A stretch of 44,285 nt of DNA from Legionella sp. (GCA_013697625.1 JACCWN010000080.1:1-44285); one strand, 5' to 3'. Shown: positions 31,652-40,852, counted from the stretch's first letter. Translations and numbers: made by a program. The notes: a model not told the origin generated them from the letters alone.

Positions 31652-31969
31652 TTATTTACCTTGATTGCTATCCTTGGGGATAGGAATTGCGGGTACACTC
31701 TTTTGTAGAGGGAGCATCTGTTGTTTGCCAGAATTGTACTGAGAAGAGACCATATATGACAACAACAAGCTTGTAGCAAAAAATGTTAAAGCCAAGCCAA
31801 AGGTTAATTTAAATAAAAAACTTCCTGTGCCCTGACTACCAAATAAAGTATTTGATGCACCGGAACCAAAGGCTGCACCAATCTCAGCACCTTTTCCATG
31901 CTGTATTAAAACCAATCCGATTGTTACAATAGCAACCAGTACATGAACCATCAATATTATTTGATACAT
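31652..31969 (-). CDS. secG: Protein translocase subunit SecG
   Basis: SecG is the small two-helix subunit of the SecYEG translocon and helps SecA-driven export. The 105 residues have helix 1 (about 3-22, ending [16 protein letters not shown]), the Gly/Ser-rich loop, and helix 2 (about 50-72), with a polar tail. The start overlaps the tpiA stop by 13 bases, and tRNA-Leu follows immediately. Confidence 0.95.
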   Translation of the reverse strand: MYQIILMVHVLVAIVTIGLVLIQHGKGAEIGAAFGSGASNTLFGSQGTGSFLFKLTFGLALTFFATSLLLSYMVSSQYNSGKQQMLPLQKSVPAIPIPKDSNQGK

Positions 31970-32727
31970 TTCACAATTTCCAAAAACTGTTTATAATTCA
32001 ACGATGCACCGCCAACCAACCCACCATCAATATCAGGCATAGAAAATAATGCACTGGCATTTTTTTCATTCACGCTTCCCCCATATAGCAGTGGTAGATG
32101 ATTAGCATCGTTACGATTTATTTCTGCAACCAATTGTCTAATAAAAAAATGTACTTCTTGAGCTTGCTCAGGAGAAGCTGTTTTACCAGTACCTATTGCC
32201 CAAACGGGTTCGTAAGCAACAACACAATTCTGAAAACAATGGGTATTATTTTCATAGATCGCCAACAACTGATTGCTTATAATTTGTTCAGTTCGGCCTT
32301 TTTCTCGATCAGTCAGCGTCTCACCAACGCAAAGAACGGGTATCATACCATGTTCTTTCACATGGTGGAATTTTTCAGCTACAAATTTTTCATCTTCATG
32401 AAATAACTGTCTGCGCTCAGAATGACCGATTAAAACATAAGCACAGTCATATTCTTTCAACATTTGCCCCGAATGCTCCCCGGTATATGCACCATTTACT
32501 TTAGGAAATACATTCTGCGCGCCTATTTTAATTTTTGATTGATCTAATAAGCCATGAACTAAAGGAATATAGAGTGCTGGGGGCATCAAAATGACCTCAG
32601 CCAAAGTGGACTCTAATAATAAACCCTCTTTGATTTGCTTGGTAAGCTTGGATATTTCTTGGATAGTGCCATTCATTTTCCAATTACCAATAACCAACTT
32701 ATTTCTCACCTGCATCTCCATAATCAT
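31957..32727 (-). CDS. tpiA: Triosephosphate isomerase
   Basis: This glycolytic enzyme interconverts dihydroxyacetone phosphate and glyceraldehyde 3-phosphate. Catalytic residues Lys17 (NWKMNG), His102 (IGHSERR) and Glu173 ([11 protein letters not shown]) are present, with the phosphate loop LYGGSV. Its ATG overlaps the glmM stop (ATGA), with AAAGG in range; ATGs at 32721 and 32715 are possible alternatives. The gene is inserted between glmM and secG, which are adjacent in E. coli. Confidence 0.96.
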   Translation of the reverse strand: MIMEMQVRNKLVIGNWKMNGTIQEISKLTKQIKEGLLLESTLAEVILMPPALYIPLVHGLLDQSKIKIGAQNVFPKVNGAYTGEHSGQMLKEYDCAYVLIGHSERRQLFHEDEKFVAEKFHHVKEHGMIPVLCVGETLTDREKGRTEQIISNQLLAIYENNTHCFQNCVVAYEPVWAIGTGKTASPEQAQEVHFFIRQLVAEINRNDANHLPLLYGGSVNEKNASALFSMPDIDGGLVGGASLNYKQFLEIVKCIK

Positions 32728-34079
32728 GTGCCTTTTAAACCTTGTTCAATTGAACGAATCTGTTCTGATAGTATATCAGATTGCTGTTTAACTAAGTCCT
32801 CATTTTCTCCTTCTATCATCACTCTCAACAAAGGCTCAGTACCTGAAGGCCTTAGAAGTATTCGGCCCAATCCGTTCATACTCGCCTCCATTTTTTTAAC
32901 AGCATTAATAACTTTTGGGTCCACTGCCAGTAGTCCTGCATGATCCGTTTCTAGGTTGGTTAATATTTGAGGATATAAAGTAATGCCTTGCGTTAATTCT
33001 TGTAAGGACTTACCTTGTTTTATCATAATGGATAAGACTTGAAGTGCCGCTACTATTCCGTCACCAGTGGTAGTTTTATCTAAACAGACTACATGTCCCG
33101 ATGATTCACCTCCTACTTTCCAATCTCTTTCTTGTAAAGCTTCAAGCACATATCTGTCCCCTACATTTGACCGGACAAAGGATACGCCAAGATCAAGAAT
33201 AGCTCTTTCTAAACCGTAATTACTCATTAAGGTGCCGACCACACCCCCATTCAATAGTCCTTTTTGCTGTCTATCTTTGGCAATGATGTAAATAATTTGG
33301 TCGCCATTTACTAAATTTCCTTTAGAATCAACTAATATAACCCTATCACCATCCCCATCTAAGCCTACGCCAATGTCTGAACCTGTATGTATAACTTTTT
33401 GTCTTAATGCTTCAGGTGATGTAGAGCCACATTCGAAATTAATATTGAATCCATCGGGTTTATTTCCTATAGAAACCACCTGCGCACCTAATTCTACAAA
33501 AACATTCGGGGCAATATGATAAGTTGCACCATTGGCACAATCTACAACAATCTTCAAACCGGATAGCCGAGTCATAGAAGGTATGGTTGATTTACAAAAT
33601 TCAATGTAACGACCCGGCGCATCATTGATACGAGAAACTTTCCCTAATTTTCCCGAAGAAACCGTCTGCAAACTTTTTTCAATCTCAGCTTCAATTTCAA
33701 GCTCAACGCTGTCAGGTAATTTACCGCCGTCTGCAGAGAAAAATTTAATGCCATTGTCTTCGAATAAATTATGTGAAGCACTGATAACAATTCCGGCACT
33801 GGCTCTTAAAGTTTGGGTGAGGTAGGCAATAGCTGGTGTGGGCATTGGACCTAGTAAATCCACATCTATGCCTGCCGCAGATAACCCAGCCTCAAGCGCA
33901 GATTCAAGCATATAACCAGAAACTCTTGTGTCTTTGCCTAACACTATTTTTTTTCTATGGCCATTTGCAAGCACGCGACCTACAGCCCAACCGAGCTTTA
34001 ACACAAATTCAGGATTTATACTGGATAAACCTACGGGACCGCGTATCCCATCGGTTCCAAAATATTTTCGTTGACTCAT
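32724..34079 (-). CDS. glmM: Phosphoglucosamine mutase
   Basis: GlmM converts glucosamine-6-phosphate to glucosamine-1-phosphate for peptidoglycan and LPS precursor synthesis. The active Ser102 in VISASHN, the metal loop GLDGDGDR and the phosphate-binding [12 protein letters not shown] are intact; 451 residues is normal. AAAAGG lies just before the ATG. It follows folP and overlaps tpiA by 4 bases. Confidence 0.97.
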   Translation of the reverse strand: MSQRKYFGTDGIRGPVGLSSINPEFVLKLGWAVGRVLANGHRKKIVLGKDTRVSGYMLESALEAGLSAAGIDVDLLGPMPTPAIAYLTQTLRASAGIVISASHNLFEDNGIKFFSADGGKLPDSVELEIEAEIEKSLQTVSSGKLGKVSRINDAPGRYIEFCKSTIPSMTRLSGLKIVVDCANGATYHIAPNVFVELGAQVVSIGNKPDGFNINFECGSTSPEALRQKVIHTGSDIGVGLDGDGDRVILVDSKGNLVNGDQIIYIIAKDRQQKGLLNGGVVGTLMSNYGLERAILDLGVSFVRSNVGDRYVLEALQERDWKVGGESSGHVVCLDKTTTGDGIVAALQVLSIMIKQGKSLQELTQGITLYPQILTNLETDHAGLLAVDPKVINAVKKMEASMNGLGRILLRPSGTEPLLRVMIEGENEDLVKQQSDILSEQIRSIEQGLKGT

Positions 34080-34096
34080 TCCTTTTACCTCTTCTT

Positions 34097-34957
34097 TCAG
34101 CCAGCTTGACGAACTGCATCTAGCATCACTAATGCTTGTTTTGTTTCTTCTACATTGTGGGTCCTAAGGATATTGACCCCTTCCAATGCAGCATAAACTC
34201 CCAGTACAATACTTCCAACCACCCGCTCATCAATGTTTTTGTTAAGAACCGCACCAATTGTACTTTTTTTTGATACACCTAACAAAATTGGAGCTCCAAA
34301 AGTTTTAAAGGATTGTATTTGATTTACTATTTGTAAATTATCCTTCACACTTTTCCCAAACCCGAAGCCTGGGTCTAAGATTAACCTATTAATGGGAATA
34401 CCTGCCTTTATACAGGCACAGATGCGTTCTTCAAAAAACTGCTTGACCTCAGGAACTATACCCGAAATATATTGAGGATTTATCTGCATATTTTGGGGAT
34501 TGCCTTTCATGTGCATTATGCAAACCGGTACAGCCAACTTAGAGGCCATTTCTAGTGCGCCTTGGCATCTTAGGGCATATACATCATTTATAAAAGTAGC
34601 TCCCGCCTGAACTGTTTGCTCCATCACTTGGGGCTTATAAGTATCAATCGATATACACACATCAGAGTATTTACGAATTTGTTCTATTACAGGCATCACT
34701 CGAGTTAATTCTAGCTCTAAGGGTGTAGGGATAGCCTGAGGCTTTGTGGATTCACCACCAATATCAATGATATCTGCACCCAGCTCAATCAATGTTAAAA
34801 TATGATCGCAGGTTTGCTCCACCGATGTGAAAGAACCCCCATCTGAAAAAGAATCAGGGGTTACATTCACAATAGCCATTATTAAAGCTCTGTTAATAAG
34901 GGGCTGTACGAGGGGTCTTGCTTGATCTAACCAAGTTAAAAATTGATTTGCATTCAC
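34097..34957 (-). CDS. folP: Dihydropteroate synthase
   Basis: This enzyme joins p-aminobenzoate to dihydropterin pyrophosphate in folate synthesis and is the sulfonamide target. The 286 residues include [12 protein letters not shown], the [11 protein letters not shown] loop, and [14 protein letters not shown]. The frame begins with GTG (34957), preceded by GAGATAATAG. The gene lies 20 bases after ftsH and before glmM, the same order as E. coli. Confidence 0.96.
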   Translation of the reverse strand: MNANQFLTWLDQARPLVQPLINRALIMAIVNVTPDSFSDGGSFTSVEQTCDHILTLIELGADIIDIGGESTKPQAIPTPLELELTRVMPVIEQIRKYSDVCISIDTYKPQVMEQTVQAGATFINDVYALRCQGALEMASKLAVPVCIMHMKGNPQNMQINPQYISGIVPEVKQFFEERICACIKAGIPINRLILDPGFGFGKSVKDNLQIVNQIQSFKTFGAPILLGVSKKSTIGAVLNKNIDERVVGSIVLGVYAALEGVNILRTHNVEETKQALVMLDAVRQAG

Positions 34958-34977
34958 CTATTATCTCTTTGAACTGG

Positions 34978-36897
34978 TTAATGCTCTTGTGCCGTATTAT
35001 CGCTGATATCACCTTTAACTTTTTTTTCAGAAGATTCTTTAGGTGGTACAGATTTATCCAATGGTTTAAAAGCCTCCCAATCATCTGGTGGGGTAGGTTC
35101 TTTTCCAGACATAATTTCTTTTATTTGATTTAGATCAATTGTTTCATATTTAATCAAACTCGCAGCCATCAAATGTAAGCTGTCCATGTTTGCAACCAAG
35201 ATTTCTTTAGCACGCTGGTAGTTTTTATCAATAATAGTTCGCACTTCTTCATCAATTAACTGTGCTGTTCTATCGGATATTTCTTTATGCTGGTTCATAG
35301 AGCGACCTAGAAAGACTTCTGTTTCTTCTTCGCCAAAGGTAAGTGGGCCCAAATTAGATAGTCCCCAAGTTGTAACCATTTTACGAGCAATTTCAGTTGA
35401 ACGCATGATATCGTTTGAAGCACCTGTAGTAACACTTTCCATACCAAAGATTAGCTCTTCAGCTATTCGTCCGCCAAACAAGCTGGACAATTGGCTTTCT
35501 AGACGCCGCTTGCTATGACTATACCGATCTTGTTCTGGTAAAAACATTGTTACACCCAATGCTCTGCCTCGGGGAATGATGGATACTTTATAAACGGGAT
35601 CATGTTCAGGAACCGATAGTCCAACAATTGCATGGCCAGCCTCATGGTAAGCTGTGAGTTTCTTCTCATTATCATCCATGACCATGGATCTTCTTTCAGC
35701 CCCCATCATAATTTTATCTTTGGCTTTTTCAAGTTCATGTATACTAACTTTGCGCTTATTTGAACGAGCTGCAAATAAAGCGGATTCATTGACTAAATTT
35801 GCTAGATCAGCCCCAGAGAATCCTGGGGTGCCGCGTGCAATGGCCATGACATCTAAATTGATGTCTACGGGCACTTTTTGTAAATGTACTCTTAAAATTT
35901 GTTCACGACCTCGAATGTCTGGTAGAGGTACTACAACTTGTCGGTCAAATCTACCTGGGCGAAGAAGCGCAGGATCTAGAACATCAGGCCGATTTGTTGC
36001 AGCCATCACAATCACACCTTCACTGCCTTCAAACCCATCCATTTCAACAAGTAGCTGATTAAGTGTTTGTTCACGTTCGTCATGGCCACCACCTAGTCCA
36101 GCACCTCTATGTCTACCTACTGCATCAATTTCATCGATAAAAATAATGCAAGGTGCGTGTTTTTTTGCTTGCTCAAACATGTCGCGTACTCGTGAAGCAC
36201 CCACCCCAACAAACATTTCAACAAAATCAGAACCTGAAATAGTGAAAAAAGGAACTTTAGCCTCACCAGCCACAGCTCTAGCCAACAAAGTTTTACCAGT
36301 TCCAGGAGAGCCGACTAATAAAACGCCACGTGGAATACGTCCACCTAGATTCTGAAATTTGGTGGGTTCACGTAAAAAATCAACCAATTCTTTTACTTCA
36401 TCTTTGGCCTCATCTACACCTGCAACATCGGCAAAGGTCACCTTGACTTGGTCTTCTCCCAATAGCCGTGCACGTGACCGACCAAAAGACATAGCACCAC
36501 GGCCACCACCACCTTGCATTTGACGCATGAAGAAAACCCAAACGCCTATTAATAACAACATTGGGAACCAATTGATGAATAAATGCAAAAGGAAGCTTTC
36601 TTGTTGCTGTTCCTGTCCGCTTACATCAACTTTCCCTTTAATGAGCTCACCCAGCAATGCATTGTCTTGCATGGGGATAAAAGTCACGAATCGTTTATTA
36701 TTCTTACTCATGCCTTTGATGATTTTATTATTCTCAATGGTTACTGCATTCACAGAACCTTGTTCTACGTCTTTGAGAAATTGACTATAAGATATTTTTT
36801 CCGCAACTGAGTTACGAGGCCCAAAGTTACTAAAAACAGAGACCAAAACTATCGCTATAATCAGCCACAGAAATAAATTTTTTAACATATCGTTCAA
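34978..36897 (-). CDS. ftsH: ATP-dependent zinc metalloprotease FtsH
   Basis: FtsH is a membrane-anchored AAA+ protease that degrades unassembled membrane proteins and regulators such as LpxC and sigma-32. TM1 is about 8-23 and TM2 about 104-124. Walker A GSPGTGKT (197-204), Walker B IIFIDEID, and the zinc motif HEAGH (418-422) are intact. The frame begins with TTG at 36897, which has GAGG 8 bases upstream. An ATG three codons later (36888) lacks a well-spaced site, so the TTG is plausible. Length is 639. Confidence 0.97.
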   Translation of the reverse strand: MNDMLKNLFLWLIIAIVLVSVFSNFGPRNSVAEKISYSQFLKDVEQGSVNAVTIENNKIIKGMSKNNKRFVTFIPMQDNALLGELIKGKVDVSGQEQQQESFLLHLFINWFPMLLLIGVWVFFMRQMQGGGGRGAMSFGRSRARLLGEDQVKVTFADVAGVDEAKDEVKELVDFLREPTKFQNLGGRIPRGVLLVGSPGTGKTLLARAVAGEAKVPFFTISGSDFVEMFVGVGASRVRDMFEQAKKHAPCIIFIDEIDAVGRHRGAGLGGGHDEREQTLNQLLVEMDGFEGSEGVIVMAATNRPDVLDPALLRPGRFDRQVVVPLPDIRGREQILRVHLQKVPVDINLDVMAIARGTPGFSGADLANLVNESALFAARSNKRKVSIHELEKAKDKIMMGAERRSMVMDDNEKKLTAYHEAGHAIVGLSVPEHDPVYKVSIIPRGRALGVTMFLPEQDRYSHSKRRLESQLSSLFGGRIAEELIFGMESVTTGASNDIMRSTEIARKMVTTWGLSNLGPLTFGEEETEVFLGRSMNQHKEISDRTAQLIDEEVRTIIDKNYQRAKEILVANMDSLHLMAASLIKYETIDLNQIKEIMSGKEPTPPDDWEAFKPLDKSVPPKESSEKKVKGDISDNTAQEH

Positions 36898-36979
36898 ATT
36901 ATTAACCTCGCAAGCCGTTAAGAGCTTTATTGTGATAAGTAATTATACCCTGATATAATCAAGGTATATATGTAAGCTA

Positions 36980-37600
36980 CTATAAATTATAGTCCTTTGC
37001 TAGCAAATAACTTTCTTTTGAGCGAGATCGCGAAGCAGCTGGTTTGCGAATGGCTACTTTTTTGAAGGAAAGCCTTGCTTGTTTAACCATTTCTTCAAAC
37101 CCAGTCCCATGAAAAATTTTGATTAACATCGTCCCTCCTGGTTTTAACATTTTATTTGCAAAATCAAAGGCCAATTCTACCAAATACATAGCTCTAGGAA
37201 TATCAACCGCACTCATCCCACTCATATTTGGGGCCATATCAGATAATAACAAGTCTATACCATCTTTAGGAATAAAATTAATTAATGATTGCAATACGTC
37301 ATCTTCACGGAAGTCTCCTTGAATGAAATCAACATCAGGCAAAGCATCCATAGGCAGTATATCCAGGGCAATGATGCGTCCTTTGCCTTGCAATTTTTTA
37401 GAAACATATTGTGTCCATCCACCAGGAGCCGCTCCTAAATCTACAATAGTCATGCCTGGATGAATTAAAGAGGATTTCTCATCTATTTCTTGTAGTTTAT
37501 AAACAGCACGACTTCTATAGCCTTCTGCCTGGGCTTTTTTGACATAAACATCATCAAAATGTTCATCCAACCAACGTTTACTACTTTTTGAACGGGGCAT
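36980..37600 (-). CDS. rlmE: 23S rRNA 2'-O-ribose methyltransferase E
   Basis: RlmE (FtsJ/RrmJ) methylates U2552 of 23S rRNA late in 50S assembly. The ATG at 37600 gives 206 residues; a TTG three codons upstream is less likely. The SAM loop [13 protein letters not shown] and the K-D-K-E catalytic set (Lys35, Asp121, Lys161, Glu196) are present. It precedes ftsH and is divergent from yhbY, as in E. coli. Confidence 0.96.
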   Translation of the reverse strand: MPRSKSSKRWLDEHFDDVYVKKAQAEGYRSRAVYKLQEIDEKSSLIHPGMTIVDLGAAPGGWTQYVSKKLQGKGRIIALDILPMDALPDVDFIQGDFREDDVLQSLINFIPKDGIDLLLSDMAPNMSGMSAVDIPRAMYLVELAFDFANKMLKPGGTMLIKIFHGTGFEEMVKQARLSFKKVAIRKPAASRSRSKESYLLAKDYNL

Positions 37601-37702
37601 AGCTATCAATTATTATCAGGTTTATACTATCATACTGAATATTACTACCTTTTCCCAGCAAAACGTGCAATAATTTGCCATTCATTTATTAAGGTCATCA
37701 TT

Positions 37703-38035
37703 ATGGACACAACGTATAAACAATCACTAAAAAAACAAGCTCATCATTTAAAGCCAGTTATCTTATTAGGGGCCAAAGGACTAACCGAAGCACTTCTTGC
37801 CGAAGCTCAAATTGCTTTAGAAGCCCATGAGTTAATAAAGGTTAAATTGCATGATCAAGAAAAAACAGAAAAAATGACCATTATTGAAACCTTATGTAAC
37901 CGTTTATCTGCAGAATTGATACAAACAATAGGCAACACAGCTACTATTTATCGTAAAGTCGAAGAAAGAAAAGCCCAGCCGGAAACTCCAAAAAAAGCTT
38001 CAAACCGAAAGCAAATAAAAAAAAGCAGACAATAA
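37703..38035 (+). CDS. yhbY: CRM-domain ribosome assembly RNA-binding protein
   Basis: This 110-residue protein is a single CRM/KH-like domain (about 3-95) with the RNA-binding loop LLGAKGLTEA and a basic tail. YhbY associates with pre-50S particles. It is transcribed divergently from rlmE across about 100 bases, matching the E. coli arrangement. Confidence 0.93.
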   Translation: MDTTYKQSLKKQAHHLKPVILLGAKGLTEALLAEAQIALEAHELIKVKLHDQEKTEKMTIIETLCNRLSAELIQTIGNTATIYRKVEERKAQPETPKKASNRKQIKKSRQ

Positions 38036-38058
38036 ATATTAATGGTTTAGCGATTAAT

Positions 38059-38626
38059 TTATTTGCTGGCCAAAGCTTCAGCCTGATCCTCACTGAGGGT
38101 CAATATTTTTTCTGCCTGATGAGCAAGTAACTCATCAGCACCTACATCAAAACCTATTTCTTGAGCAAATATTGCAATGTCATTAAATGTTTTACACAAA
38201 ACAAGTTTGTTTTTAACTCAGGACTGTGACAAACTTTTTCTAAAAACTGATTAATTTGAATGTAAGTCTTCATTGATAAAGTAGAACTATATAATTCATA
38301 TAGCCAATACCCTGCCCTATCTAAATATCCTCCACCACCCCGCCCCCATTGCGCTCCGGTTTGAGGGATCTTGCCCAGAAGCAATTTTTGTACGTCATCA
38401 GATTGCTCCAACAAGATTGCTAAAACACGCCCAGCCTGTGCCTTTAAAATCTCAGAAGCTTTTATTTGAAAACCTAATTGATTCCCAATAACCGCAACAT
38501 CTGAAATTTTTATGTTAACAACAATTTTTTTTGTAACAACTTATCATTGGTAACTGCGACAAAAAATAATTTTAATTGTTCCGACATCGTAATTGGCAGA
38601 GGGAAAGACTTATTTTCTTTAGACAT
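38059..38626 (-). pseudogene. Frameshifted gene with two Nif11-like domains
   Basis: On the minus strand an ATG at 38626 opens a frame (MSKENKSFPLP...) that stops after about 38 codons. The reading then continues in another frame (VAVIGNQLGFQIKASEILKA) through a Gly-rich segment (WGRGGGGYLDRAGYW). It shifts again near 38200 to NDIAIFAQEIGFDVGADELL and ends at 38059. Each half resembles a Nif11-type leader domain (FF..V..D..L...., then GF.I...EL). Both breaks lie at A-runs and would be repaired by one added A: the A8 tract at 38525-38532 and the A5 tract near 38210. It is a real pseudogene, a phase-variable gene, or homopolymer sequencing error. No modifying enzyme gene is nearby. Confidence 0.65.
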
Positions 38627-38698
38627 GATGTATACCTATATGACTTCATATTCTTATCATTAGTATAACCTTATTTGAAAAAAAACTTACTTTTCAGC

Positions 38699-38726
38699 CT
38701 GTACATATAATACTGTACATATAATA
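38699..38726 (+). repeat. Tandem 14-bp repeat with two TATAAT boxes
   Basis: CTGTACATATAATA is repeated twice without gap. Each unit has TATAAT; the second (38720-38725) lies about 43 bases before tRNA-Pro and could be its -10. A clear -35 is not seen. Confidence 0.5.
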
Positions 38727-38768
38727 GTTGTTATTTGTACTCAGATTGGTTATTATTCCCAACCAAAT

Positions 38769-38845
38769 CGGGGCGTAGCGCAGCCTGGTAGCGTACTAGC
38801 ATGGGGTGCTAGTGGTCGAAGGTTCAAATCCTTCCGTCCCGACCA
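38769..38845 (+). tRNA. tRNA-Pro (GGG)
   Basis: This 77-base tRNA has an encoded CCA end. The anticodon stem CTAGC/GCTAG encloses ATGGGGT, giving anticodon GGG. The acceptor CGGGGCG pairs with CGTCCCG with one G-T. It marks the change from core genes to accessory sequence, and tRNA 3' ends are common integration targets. Confidence 0.95.
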
Positions 38846-38916
38846 GTCACAGCAAGGGTTTTAGCGGTTATTCTTCTTTCTAAACAAAATTCAATGGGTA
38901 CTTTAGTGGGTACTTT
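38821..38916. other. Possible attachment site at the tRNA-Pro 3' end
   Basis: The tRNA 3' half (from 38821) is followed by a directly repeated TGGGTACTTT (38895-38904 and 38907-38916, period 12). Such short repeats near a tRNA end resemble integrase arm sites. No integrase gene or second att copy lies inside the window. Confidence 0.35.
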
Positions 38917-39120
38917 TGAAAAATTTGTGTGTTATTTTTTCTTCGGCCAAGTATAAATAAAACATTTGATGTAAGAAGATATATTTTTTAGAACTTGATA
39001 TGTGGCAAGAGGATTATGGAATTAGGGCCTTTTGAACCGCCTCATTATGAATTAAATTATCTTCCTAGCAATACATAAGGATTCTTTTAGATTCAAATAG
39101 TCTGCTATTTGTTCCATAAA

Positions 39121-39148
39121 ATAAATAAAAAAGCCCCAAAAGGGGCTT
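39121..39148 (-). terminator. Intrinsic terminator of ardA
   Basis: On the minus strand AAGCCCC-TTTT-GGGGCTT is followed by T6. The stem overlaps the ardA stop codon. Confidence 0.9.
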
Positions 39149-39653
39149 AATGATAAGAAAAAACATGAACATTTCCATCAACCTCGACCGAACAAAAGCT
39201 ATCGATAAATAAATCGCGGGCAAAAGCTTCGTAATCAAAATAGCAAAGCCATTTGTCTGGTATCGGATTGCCATAGCATTCTTCTAGAATAAATTCAGCA
39301 AAATCAACTTTGCAGTCATAAGAGCCGTAATACTGCTCTTTTATCATCGTTTGTGCCTCCTTTATGCCATAAACAGCAATAAGAGCTTGTCCTAATTCTT
39401 TGTGCTTAATAATAAATTTAGCGTATTGAATGATTATTTCTAAATCTTCAAACTCGCTTAATCTTATTTCACCAAAACCCTCATAGTTATGAATTGCCCA
39501 TTCTTTAGCATGTTCAATAGGGCTTTCGGCAAGCATTCTATCGATTTGTTCAAAGAGCATATTTAAGCTTTGATTTACATCAAGCCAGTGCCCATACAAA
39601 ATGCCACTATTGTAAGATGCCAGACAGACAACGTAGATTTTTGGGGTATCCAT
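39147..39653 (-). CDS. ardA: ArdA-family antirestriction protein
   Basis: ArdA proteins are acidic DNA mimics that block type I restriction enzymes, usually carried by plasmids and conjugative elements. The ATG at 39653 has AAGGAG 7 bases upstream and gives 168 residues, a typical length; a longer frame to 39689 crosses the leader hairpins. Family segments are IYVVCLASYNSGILYGHWLD, EWAIHNYEGFGEIRLSE, and WLCYFDYEAFARDLFID near the C-terminus, ending EVDGNVHVF. The leader can fold into competing hairpins that hide or expose the ribosome site. A small gene lies 91 bases upstream on the same strand. Confidence 0.9.
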   Translation of the reverse strand: MDTPKIYVVCLASYNSGILYGHWLDVNQSLNMLFEQIDRMLAESPIEHAKEWAIHNYEGFGEIRLSEFEDLEIIIQYAKFIIKHKELGQALIAVYGIKEAQTMIKEQYYGSYDCKVDFAEFILEECYGNPIPDKWLCYFDYEAFARDLFIDSFCSVEVDGNVHVFSYH

Positions 39654-39710
39654 AAAGTTTCTCCTTGTTTGAAGGAGCACGCCCCACATGGGAGGGGTGC
39701 TCCCATGTGG
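39654..39710 (-). promoter_or_regulatory. ardA leader with mutually exclusive hairpins
   Basis: In RNA order, arm CCACATGGGA pairs with TCCCATGTGG (39710-39684, hairpin 1). GAGCACCCC pairs with GGGGcGTGCTC (39702-39675, hairpin 2). CTCCTT pairs with the ribosome site AAGGAG (39677-39661, hairpin 3). Hairpin 2 excludes both 1 and 3, while 1 and 3 can coexist and mask the ribosome site. This looks like a translational switch. Confidence 0.6.
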
Positions 39711-39744
39711 TTGTTGATTTATAACTTTATACCCTTGTGCTTAA

Positions 39745-39957
39745 CTAACGAGTTAACTTATTCAATAGAAAATCTGAATAGTTAATTCGATACTGAGCAT
39801 TAGAAATCAAGACATTTAACTTTTGTAAACTGATATCTGCTTGTTGCACGTTCTCAACAGACAAATAGGTTCTAAAATCTTGCAGATTATTGATACAGCA
39901 AGATAATTCAAAAAGTATGTGCTCTATTTCCAATTGCACGAGATTTTGTTTTTGCAT
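39745..39957 (-). CDS. Small hypothetical protein upstream of ardA
   Basis: This 70-residue frame has a strong ribosome site (AAGGAG, 8 bases before the ATG). The product is mostly helical and polar with two adjacent Cys (CC near 20). No family is recognised. It is the first gene of a probable two-gene unit with ardA, behind a terminator-like leader hairpin. Confidence 0.6.
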   Translation of the reverse strand: MQKQNLVQLEIEHILFELSCCINNLQDFRTYLSVENVQQADISLQKLNVLISNAQYRINYSDFLLNKLTR

Positions 39958-39974
39958 AGTTATTTCTCCTTAAA

Positions 39975-40017
39975 TAAAAAGGGAATAACTTTGCCCAAAC
40001 AGGGAAAGATTATTCCC
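39975..40017 (-). terminator. Terminator-like leader hairpin
   Basis: On the minus strand GGGAATAA pairs with TTATTCCC (outer arms) with inner CTTTCCC/GGGcAAAG pairing, followed by TTTTTATTT. It lies just before the ribosome site of the 70-aa gene, so it could attenuate the small gene/ardA unit or end an upstream RNA. Confidence 0.6.
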
Positions 40018-40096
40018 AGCTGGGTTGTTGCTAAATCAAAGGCAGGCTTTAAAGTTGATTTGCCTAATTATTAAAGAACTTAAATTCTACAGCTAT

Positions 40097-40115
40097 CCGT
40101 GACCATCGGTCATGG
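40097..40115. repeat. Short dyad in the leader region
   Basis: CCGTGACC-ATC-GGTCATGG forms an 8-bp stem with one G-T pair and a 3-base loop. Confidence 0.45.
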
Positions 40116-40139
40116 GTCCTATCCATTAGTCTAAACAGA

Positions 40140-40162
40140 TTGTTACATCAGATGATGTACAA
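40140..40162. promoter_or_regulatory. Operator-like dyad
   Basis: TACATCA-GA-TGATGTA (40144-40159) is extended by TTG/CAA with one bulged base. It resembles a dimeric regulator site. No regulator gene is adjacent. Confidence 0.4.
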
Positions 40163-40254
40163 TAAATCCTGAGATATTCCCGACTAAACGCTCCACCATC
40201 AAATTAGGGAAATAGAGGGTGTTATCACAAGACCACTAAGGTTTCGCTCGGGTT

Positions 40255-40464
40255 TCACAAGCTCTTCAGTTGTGCTTTTTTGATATTAACCGACAATTTA
40301 TGAAAATCAATCCTATATGGTGGCATGTAACTAATTGAACTTAATTGATACTTAATTCTAGCTTGCAATACATTGGATAATTTCTTATTCAAATTGTCAC
40401 TTCCTGACAGAAGTCCATTTCCATATTTCAGCACCCATTTTGTCAGACCAGTGAATGGTTTCAT
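40255..40464 (-). CDS. Doubtful small ORF, 69 aa
   Basis: A basic, unrecognised 69-residue frame between two structured regions. The ribosome site before the ATG is weak (GGTGAC). It might be a remnant of a larger gene; I include it only because nothing else explains the stretch. Confidence 0.25.
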   Translation of the reverse strand: MKPFTGLTKWVLKYGNGLLSGSDNLNKKLSNVLQARIKYQLSSISYMPPYRIDFHKLSVNIKKAQLKSL

Positions 40465-40486
40465 AATGTCACCATTGGTGGAGTTT

Positions 40487-40528
40487 GGTAGGTAACAGGA
40501 TCTCAGTAATGGGATCCTGTTACCTACC
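40487..40528. repeat. Perfect 16-bp inverted repeat
   Basis: GGTAGGTAACAGGATC (40487-40502) and its exact reverse complement (40513-40528) flank a 10-base loop. No T-run follows on either strand. It may be a mobile-element end, a recombination site or a stabilising hairpin. Confidence 0.75.
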
Positions 40529-40583
40529 TATTATGAAGTTCAAGAGGCTTTTATTTAAGTCATAACTTATTTTTTCCTTATCC

Positions 40584-40805
40584 CTAAACATTTTTTGTAA
40601 CTTTATCAACTTCATCTCCCATGTTTACATCTTCGCTTTCTCTGCTCTCCGACCCCACATTGAGCCCAAAGCTAGTAAGAAATACGTTCGGTCGCGTTTT
40701 TCCGGCAGCACTTTCATGGCGCACCGGAATATAAGATGAAATTGATGATTCAGTGAGTTTATAAAAACTGTCGGCAACCCATATGGATACAGGATTGTAG
40801 AAATT
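40584..40805 (-). pseudogene. 3' remnant of an unidentified gene
   Basis: From an in-frame stop at 40806-40808 an open frame runs for about 73 codons without a start codon near its 5' end. It includes VSIWVADSFYKLTESS, SYIPVRHESAAGKTRPNVF and TSFGLNVGSE, ending in an acidic/basic tail before TAG at 40584. The composition is protein-like, unlike random AT-rich sequence. It looks like the C-terminus of a truncated gene. I do not recognise the family. Confidence 0.5.
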
Positions 40806-40852
40806 TTAAATTCAAAAAGTCTTATCTACACAGGGATCCTGACTGACCCCGA

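Larger units (their letters stand above)
39958..40254. other. Structured non-coding leader upstream of the 70-aa gene
   Basis: About 300 bases without a convincing gene, but with several inverted repeats: 39981-40017, 40097-40115 and 40140-40162. This density suggests a regulatory leader, a small RNA or a conjugation-related single-strand promoter; none can be proved from sequence. Confidence 0.4.

Noticed and set aside
31540..31779. 79-codon frame spanning tRNA-Leu and the secG 3' end
   Set aside because: It translates a tRNA gene and is out of frame with secG; spurious.
39016..39078. 20-codon plus-strand frame with AGAGG upstream in the island
   Set aside because: It is too short to support, with the ribosome site only 3 bases from the ATG. 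It might be a leader peptide or remnant, but there is no further evidence.
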